DNA of 64,000 bases from Spongilla lacustris (lineage: Eukaryota; Porifera; Demospongiae; Spongillida; Spongillidae): positions 6,415,160 to 6,479,159 of the forward strand of contig OX442431.1 of assembly GCA_949361645.1 (NCBI GenBank), in the 5' to 3' direction. The notes beneath the pieces are model-generated. The model saw only the letters and a program-made list of their open reading frames with translations. It was not told the DNA's origin and did not search any database. Made by a program: the position numbers and the translations under genes. This document shows, piece after piece, positions 57,640 through 64,000 of this stretch (the first letter of the stretch is position 1; each line of letters opens with the position of its first letter).

Positions 57640-58040
57640 ATCTCACAAAACTCATGGCTATAACTTTAGTCTGCTTATCTCTCATTCATTCAGCGGCTAC
57701 ATGTACATGTCAAACAGGATCAACCCTACATCAATCTTGCTGCCAACAGGAGTTATCCATTCAGCTGTTAAATGGTCTGCACAAATGTTGATCACAACAA
57801 AAGCATGTGGCTAACGTAAAGGATAATAAAAACTTGCTACATGGACAAAGTTTCTCTACATGTGGAGACAGAATTTTAAATTGGACAAAGCTTTTAAATT
57901 TATTTATTTTTAGTAGGTGTGGGTACTGTAGGCTTACATGGTTCAATGTTAAGCAATTTGGAGAATACTCTATGGGGCCCACATGGTACAGTGCTTAATA
58001 ACTCTGATCGAAAGTCAAATTTTTGATGTGTAAAAAACTG
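57640..58040. other. No supported gene
   Basis: AT-rich DNA between array gene 5 and the retrotransposon remnants; no coding evidence. Confidence 0.45.
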
Positions 58041-58925
58041 TTTTGTAGAGGAAATGGCACACTTTTAGAAATTTGTAAGCAAGTATGAGGGTGGGTGCTG
58101 CTGTTGAAGCCACAGAAAGGACAAAGCACAGCCAATGACCCGAAATGTGAGGATAGGCTGGGGTGTGTTTGACTCTGTAGAAACATACTGAAACTGGGTA
58201 AGGAGGCGAGAAGAGCCTTCACTCTACTGGCCACACATCTAGCCACCATTGGTTCTTCCTCAATTCACAAAGCCAGGGTGATCAGTGACATGTTTGGGAG
58301 GCTAAATATCACCCTGGTGAGAGGCATAGCAAGGGCCATACTGGCTAGGAATGTGGTCCCTACTAAGTTAGGGCTTCCCGTGAATGAAGGTCAGCTCTGT
58401 CCTCAATGCATGCCCCATTCGCTACAATAGAATCCGAGGCACCCTTTTTGAGTTTTGCTTGGGTGCACAACTCAAAGCCAGAAGCAGCCTGGGTCATGAA
58501 GCACAGCAAATGCAACCTGCCGATATCCTCATTCCTAACTGGTTGGGCAAGCCTGCAGCCATGGATCTTTGCATCACATCCCAGCTTAATAATGAAATCC
58601 TTCAAGTAGCATGTGTGATGTCAGGCTCAGCAGCAATGCAGGCATAAAAGAGGAAACACCAAAGAAATGGGGCAAAATGTCAGGAGATAGGCTGGGTTTG
58701 CATCCCTCTGGTGGTAAGTCATTTGGATGTTGGGGACCAGAAGCTCTTGCTGGAAGACTAGCACTAGACTGAGGCAGCCTAAGTCCATCATATAAAGTCA
58801 AGATTAAATTTGACCCTCATGAGAACCAGCTCCAGGGCCATTTTTTCTAGAGTCTGTGTTTAACTTTGCTGTGTGTGCTTATTAGTGTAATTATATATGT
58901 ATTGTTAAAAATAATAATATTATTA
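58040..58925 (+). pseudogene. RLE retrotransposon C-terminal remnants, two joined pieces
   Basis: The first piece (to about 58,375) ends with RVISDMFGRLNITLVRGIAR.., matching the last residues of the element at 39.1 kb (DIYSRMNMCLVRSVSRAI). The second (58,384-58,860) carries MQPADILIPNWLGKPAAMDL.., the endonuclease core, then the shared IGWVCIPLVV in another frame. It ends in an AAT-rich tail at about 58,905-58,930. Stops and frameshifts show both are dead. The order of the pieces implies two insertions or a rearrangement. Confidence 0.7.
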
Positions 58926-59050
58926 TAATAAAAAATCCACAATAAAGTAAAACACAAATAATTTTAAAAGCCTGATACTTCACACTTCTACAAACCAATA
59001 TTCACAAATATACATCAACAGTTTGGTATATTTGCACTAGCACACTGTAG

Positions 59051-61743
59051 CTACGTGACTAAGGGGGCCGCCAAATCGAAATCATTAATGGTTGATGATA
59101 ACTTGAGGTGACCACGCTTCCTTCTTCCACACAAGGATCGGCAAAGTTGGACAGTCTTCCATTTGCAAAGCATCATCACAGCCACAAACAGTCCTTGTGT
59201 ACTATTCAGCACTATAAAAAAGTACCAAGGAACAATACTGTCTGCAGTTAGTGCTACAAACCCAAACAACCATGTCACTCCCATGAGGCTGGATAGTGCC
59301 ACATAGACACGCAGGTTTGATACATGTTGAGCAATACTAACATTGCCCCTGATTTTAGTGCGGCAAATTGCAGTGATGGCAGCAATGAAACAAACCAGGT
59401 TGATGAAGACTGATACCGATATTGGAGCCACAAATGCACCAATGAATGCCTTTTGATTGGTTATCCAACATCTACCATCTTTTCCATACCCAACTAAGCT
59501 TCCAGGTGCAAAATTGAGACCAATGCACACTGCAACTATGAGAAGGGGCAGGCCCCATCCAATTAAGAAACATACCAGGAATTGTCTTTTTTCAGAGTGC
59601 CTCTTACCATTATGTTGGAATGGGTTAACCAGAACAGAAGCCAACTGAACAGATATGATGGTCATCCAAACAAAGCGAGCTAGAAACATGTAGTGCAACA
59701 GAACAGCATTAAATGCACATAAGTTTGTTGAGTAAAAATAGACATTAGCTGTGAAGAGGCCCATCAAAACAAGATCAGATAACAGAATAGCCACACCCAA
59801 GTTCATGACAAGTTTCCCAGGGAGATTCCGAAGCTCTTTTAAAAGGGAGTATGTGAAAAGTAAAACCAAAGATCCAATAATTGAGAGGCTGCATCCAATA
59901 TATGTCAGTATTTCTAATGCAAAGCCTGTAGCAAAGTGAGGAAAAGTTGTTGTATTTCTTAAGGCTTCCTCACTGTACTGCTGGGATAGATTTGAGCAGA
60001 ATAGAAAGGTGTTATTTAATTTGAACACTTGTCCTCCACTCACATTTCCAATGTACCCATCACCACTGAGATTGTTGATGGGGCCAACATTCTGTTGTAG
60101 CAATGTGTACTGTGTGTATTTTGAGCAATTTGAACACAAGTGTAATTGGTAGTGTTGAACCCATACGAGCACATCAGTGTGCTGTTTTGAGGCCCATCTG
60201 ATGTCCGTCTTACGACTGAAGCAGTATTGGGTGTGACATAACATTGAAAAGTGACAACAGGCACACAGTGACCGCCACCATCAGCACCAGGTAGAAAGAC
60301 CTCCCCAGTGGCACACTGCTCTGTGATTGTGATTGTTGTGACTGTTATGGTACCCTGTATGATGTCATATCCTGAGCTGTGCACATCAAATAGAAGGCTG
60401 TATGTTGGCATTATTGTGTACATGTATTCCCTGAGTAGGCTGAGATGCTGGAGGAGTTGTTGTTTGAGGTGGCCGTGTACCGGCCTTTGACTTTGGTGTT
60501 ATAGGTGCTGGATCTGCTCCAGACGCAGGGATTTTTGTTACTGTGACTGTTGTAGCCGTTGTTGTAATAGGGTTTGTGGCATTCAGTGTCGAAGAAGTTA
60601 TCGAAGGACTCAGTGAAGCAGTAGTGTGTGGTGGGGAGGTGGGATGTCTAGGGTCAGTGGGATGTCCAGAATGAGCTCTATTCTCACGTCCACCAGAATG
60701 GTAATGGCTGACATCTCTCTTTGTTGACAAGCAGTTACCTAGACACAGTGTTGTGACATCAGTGCAGTTGAAATTGATATCTTGAAAAGTGGGCACAGTG
60801 GATTGGGACGAGTTGTATTCCAGTGTGTAAACGTCAGAGTAGTTATACAAATAGCAGCCATCAAAGTACATCTGAGCTATGTCTAGTTCTTGGGTAGTGT
60901 GTGTGTATCCTTGAAGTTTGATCATGGCGCACGTGGCCAGGGGCACCGTGGATAAGACGTCATTGCACAGGGCACATTCAACATTCTTGAATATCTTTCC
61001 CGCCCACACCACGGGATTAGAGTATTCTCTGCATTTTTGTATAACGGTTGCGTTGGAGTAGTTCGAAGAGCAGACGCTTATCACCCTAGGGATGCAGGGT
61101 CTTGCCACAGGATGCGTAGAATTGATCTGCGGTGCGACAAAACGCCAAAACATTGTACGTAATATTGGCGGTCGGACAAGCGTACTGCTGTAACCAGAAT
61201 ACCAGGTCAACGAAACGTTCACTATTGCACTGAGCGCAGTACACGTTAGCGTAGGTGATGCCTGAAGCTTGTGACGTTACCGGAGAAGCAGGCACAATAT
61301 CCGGATCTTCACACTGCTGCTGTACTTCTGTTGCAAATGTAAGTGGTTGGGATAAAAGCCACTGTGGATTGCACATTGCCACCATCAGTACATGCGGTAA
61401 TCCAGTTATAATGTTGTCGCCGATGGAGATCTGTTCCGTTATCCCTCCCGTACTGCGGCACTGCCAGTCGAGGCTATTTGCCGGCTCGGTGTTCAGACTA
61501 CAGTTACCAACAAACTGGCAGCAATCGCCAAAAAACGAGCATGCAGTCTGTATCGCACCTACAGAAGCGGTATGGCTGACTGGAGTTTGTAACATTGCTG
61601 CAGGAGGATAGACCATTGACGGAACAGTCGGAGGGACGGCAAGACGATATCTGATCGCAAGATCCGGATCCAAGGCAGTTGTCAGTAGCGCTAGCTCTTG
61701 CGCTGAGGCTTAAAGCAGTTAAAAATAGGGTTGCTAGAATCAT
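59051..61743 (-). CDS. Class-B-like 7TM receptor with somatomedin-B-like N-terminus, frame broken
   Basis: Minus-strand frames from 61,743 to 59,051 form one protein in order. First comes a signal peptide, MILATLFLTALSLSARASA. A somatomedin-B-like module follows (CRCDTDC, then SFFGDCC in the next frame). Then come Cys-rich extracellular parts, a Thr/Pro/Ser-rich stalk (about 60,700-60,430), and a 7TM domain (59,950-59,100) with YIGCSLSIIGSLVLLFTYSL, KDGRCWITNQ and MGVTWLFGFVAL. WLFG in TM6 and CWI before TM5 are class B (secretin/adhesion/methuselah) hallmarks. No canonical GPS cleavage motif is seen. Frame changes occur near 61,545, 61,100, 60,400 and 60,110. Short introns could explain some, but not the one inside the somatomedin module. 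It may be a pseudogene, or the assembly may hold indel errors. Confidence 0.7.
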
Positions 61744-61936
61744 TATATCAGTATAGTATTTAGTACCAAGCGGATTATAAGTGCTTAGTCGACCACTGCT
61801 GCAAATTCCTTCCACCTTACTGGACGATGATGTTATTGTACGGTACGTGATAGCATATATGTTACGCGCGAAGCGCAATCCAGGGATTGTACTACACAAA
61901 CCCTGGATCCACGGTTTGTTTGACCTCGCAATCCAT

Positions 61937-62221
61937 ATATGCAGAAATCAGCGGTCACCAGGAAAGTGATGGTGTTCAAAAAGACATCCTATAGCATGTG
62001 TTGCATTGCTGTAGTTGATTTGAATGTGTGTTGAATATATAAGTACCTCTGATTCGGATTTATTCAACTGAAACAAAGCATATGCAGAAATCGGCGGTCA
62101 CCAGGAAAGTGATGCATGGTGTTCAAAAAGACATCCTCCGTTGCTAGTATATAGGGGTAGTGTAATTTAAATTTGTGTTGAATTTATAAGTACCAATGGT
62201 TCGGATCTATTCAAAACAAAG
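61937..62221. repeat. Tandem direct repeat, two copies of about 143 bp
   Basis: Copies at 61,937-62,079 and 62,080-62,221 share ATATGCAGAAATC.GCGGTC, CACCAGGAAAGTGATG and TATTCAA..ACAAAG, upstream of the class-B-like receptor. Confidence 0.8.
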
Positions 62222-63215
62222 TTAGACTTACACCTATTTTTAAATGTATGAAAAATGGTCTTGAATTTTATTAACTAACTGCAAGTTATAATACATTTGC
62301 CACCTCATTTTTACATGTAGAAAGCAATGAGGGAAGTATCAGATGCATTAAATAGGCTGTGTATAACTGCATGCTGGATATCTGGTAGGTACGCTCTGGT
62401 GCAAAGTTATTCCTCTAGTTACTGAGATTCCATCACAAAAAATAATCTGCAATATGGGCAAAGACATTTTGTAGCATAGGAGGGCTTGTGAAAGCAATAC
62501 AAATGGAACAGGTCACAAACGAAATTCAAAAGTAATGCCAATACGATGTACATGTACAAGTCTTGTTGTTGATTAGAATAGGCAGACATTAATGTCATTA
62601 AGGGTGATTTGAAATAGCATCAAATAGGCCTTACTTTGGCATGCTGTCCTTTTGTATTGTTTGCCTCATTGCTAACCTTAAGACATCTCTTGTCAATATA
62701 AAATAAAAGACTGAGATCGAAGGAGAAAAAGTGATTACCTGTGGTAATGAATTGTATTATAAAATATGATATTTAGTTGGAGTTAGAGGTAATAGTTATT
62801 TGCCTTGATTTTGTACTGATAGAAAATGAAATGGCATATGCTTTACAAGTAAATACAATGAAGGAGTATTAGAGGAATATTCACACAAAAATACAAGTAA
62901 AATCTTACAAATGTGCTAAATATAGGACGGTTACATTTTCCTTTATTATTTCCTTCCTTTTTACACTACCATAGCCTTGGAACGATATACGTTAAACTCA
63001 TTTAGTCAAACTGAATCCTCCCAACTAATGCTATTAGGCTAATATAATGGTGCTATTAGAGATGTAACTGTTCCATCAAGATAGGCTCTACATCATGCAT
63101 GCAAAGCCATCACACAAACGAGAATATAGATATCAATGCAATCATAATTATGCACAAAGAAGCTGCAGGATACAAGCAATTATAACAATTTAATATTACC
63201 TTTAACAGTGCCAAA
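62222..63215. other. No supported gene
   Basis: AT-rich DNA between the two receptor copies; no coding frame or clear repeat. Confidence 0.45.
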
Positions 63216-63221
63216 CAGTGG

Positions 63222-64000
63222 CTACATGGCGTCAGTTAAAAATGGTGATGCCAAGTCAAAATTGTTATTGGTTGATGAAGACTTGAGGACATGAGAACCA
63301 GTCTTCCTTCTTCCACACAAGGATCGGCAAAGTTGGACAGTCTTCCATTTGCAAAGCATCATCACAGCCACAAACAGTCCTTGTGTACTGTTCAGCACTA
63401 TAAAAAAGTACCAAGGAACAATACTGTCTGCAGTTAGTGCTACAAACCCAAACAACCATGTCACTCCCATGAGGCTGGATAGTGCCACATAGACACGCAG
63501 GTTTGATACATGTTGAGCAATACTAACATTGCCCCTGATTTTAGTGCGGCAAATTGCAGTGATGGCAGCAATGAAACAAACCACTGATACCGATATTGGA
63601 GCCACAAATGCACCAATGAATGCCTTTTGATTGGTTATCCAACATCTACCATCTTTTCCATACCAAAATTGAGACCAATGCACACTGCAACTATGAGAAG
63701 GGGCAGGCCCCATCCAATTACCAAATATACCAGGAGTTGTCTTTTTTCAGAGCGTCTCTTACCATTATGTTGGAAAGGGTTAACTAGAACAGAAGCCAAC
63801 TGAACAGATATGATGGTCATCCAAATAAAGCGAGCTAGAAACATGTAGTGCAACAGAACAGCATTAATTGCACAGAAGTCTGTTGAGTAAAAATAGACAT
63901 TAGCTGTGAAGAGGCCCATCAAAACAAGATCAGATAACAGAATAGCCACACCCAAGTTCATTACAAGTTTCCCAGGGAGATTCTGAAGCTCTTTTAAAAG
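63222..64000 (-). pseudogene. Second class-B-like receptor copy, partial, deletions
   Basis: Nearly identical to 59,051-59,860 over the 7TM part. A 19-bp deletion near 63,664 shifts the frame in the loop before TM5. A 12-bp in-frame deletion near 63,582 removes four residues of TM5. The C-tail is slightly longer (..SHVLKSSSTNNNFDLASPFL..). It runs off the window end, so the extracellular part is unseen. The frameshift removes the segment holding the conserved loop, so the copy is probably non-functional. Confidence 0.75.

Overview
The window looks like genomic DNA from a marine invertebrate, most likely a sponge. This is an inference. The signs are small-intron genes (64 and 112 bp introns at 24.4-24.7 kb), a tandem family of unusual seven-transmembrane receptors, and nested transposons of the hAT, Ty3/gypsy and RLE-bearing non-LTR types. 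Very long poly-G/C tracts and dense minisatellites fit the same picture. No species can be named from the sequence alone. There are 200 unknown bases at 23,577-23,776.

Region 1 (41-17,594) is one composite mobile element. It is bounded by hAT-type ends (CAGTGTTGCCGCGG) and a perfect 8-bp target duplication, ACTGTATG. Inside are a hAT transposase C-terminal remnant and two long inverted arms that carry the same exon pair. There is also a fold-back element (4,863-10,648) interrupted by a very young Ty3/gypsy element (5,635-10,036, identical 137-bp LTRs), a TA-flanked MITE (10,654-11,287), and a decayed retrotransposon with an RLE endonuclease (about 12,600-15,510).

Region 2 (17.6-28.6 kb) holds a possible isolated exon, a 5-kb belt of different minisatellites, a three-exon PH-domain gene on the minus strand, and low-complexity DNA with G/C homopolymers.

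Region 3 (28.7-57.5 kb) is a tandem array of five related seven-transmembrane receptor genes. Four have a separate signal-peptide exon joined by a phase-1 intron to one large exon; for the fifth only the large exon was found. Genes 2 and 3 sit in a recent segmental tandem duplication (units 30,525-43,953 and 43,954-50,960). The two units differ by presence or absence of sequence. A retrotransposon lies in an AAT microsatellite only in unit A, and a THAP-bearing DNA transposon remnant lies only in unit B, so both probably arrived after the duplication.

Region 4 (57.5-64 kb) has fragments of the same RLE-type retrotransposon. It also has a second, unrelated receptor family on the minus strand: a class-B-like 7TM protein with a somatomedin-B-like N-terminus and a Thr/Pro-rich stalk, its reading frame broken several times, plus a second partial copy running off the window.

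Most of the sequence is repeat-derived. The likely host genes are the five-receptor array, the PH-domain gene and the class-B-like receptors.
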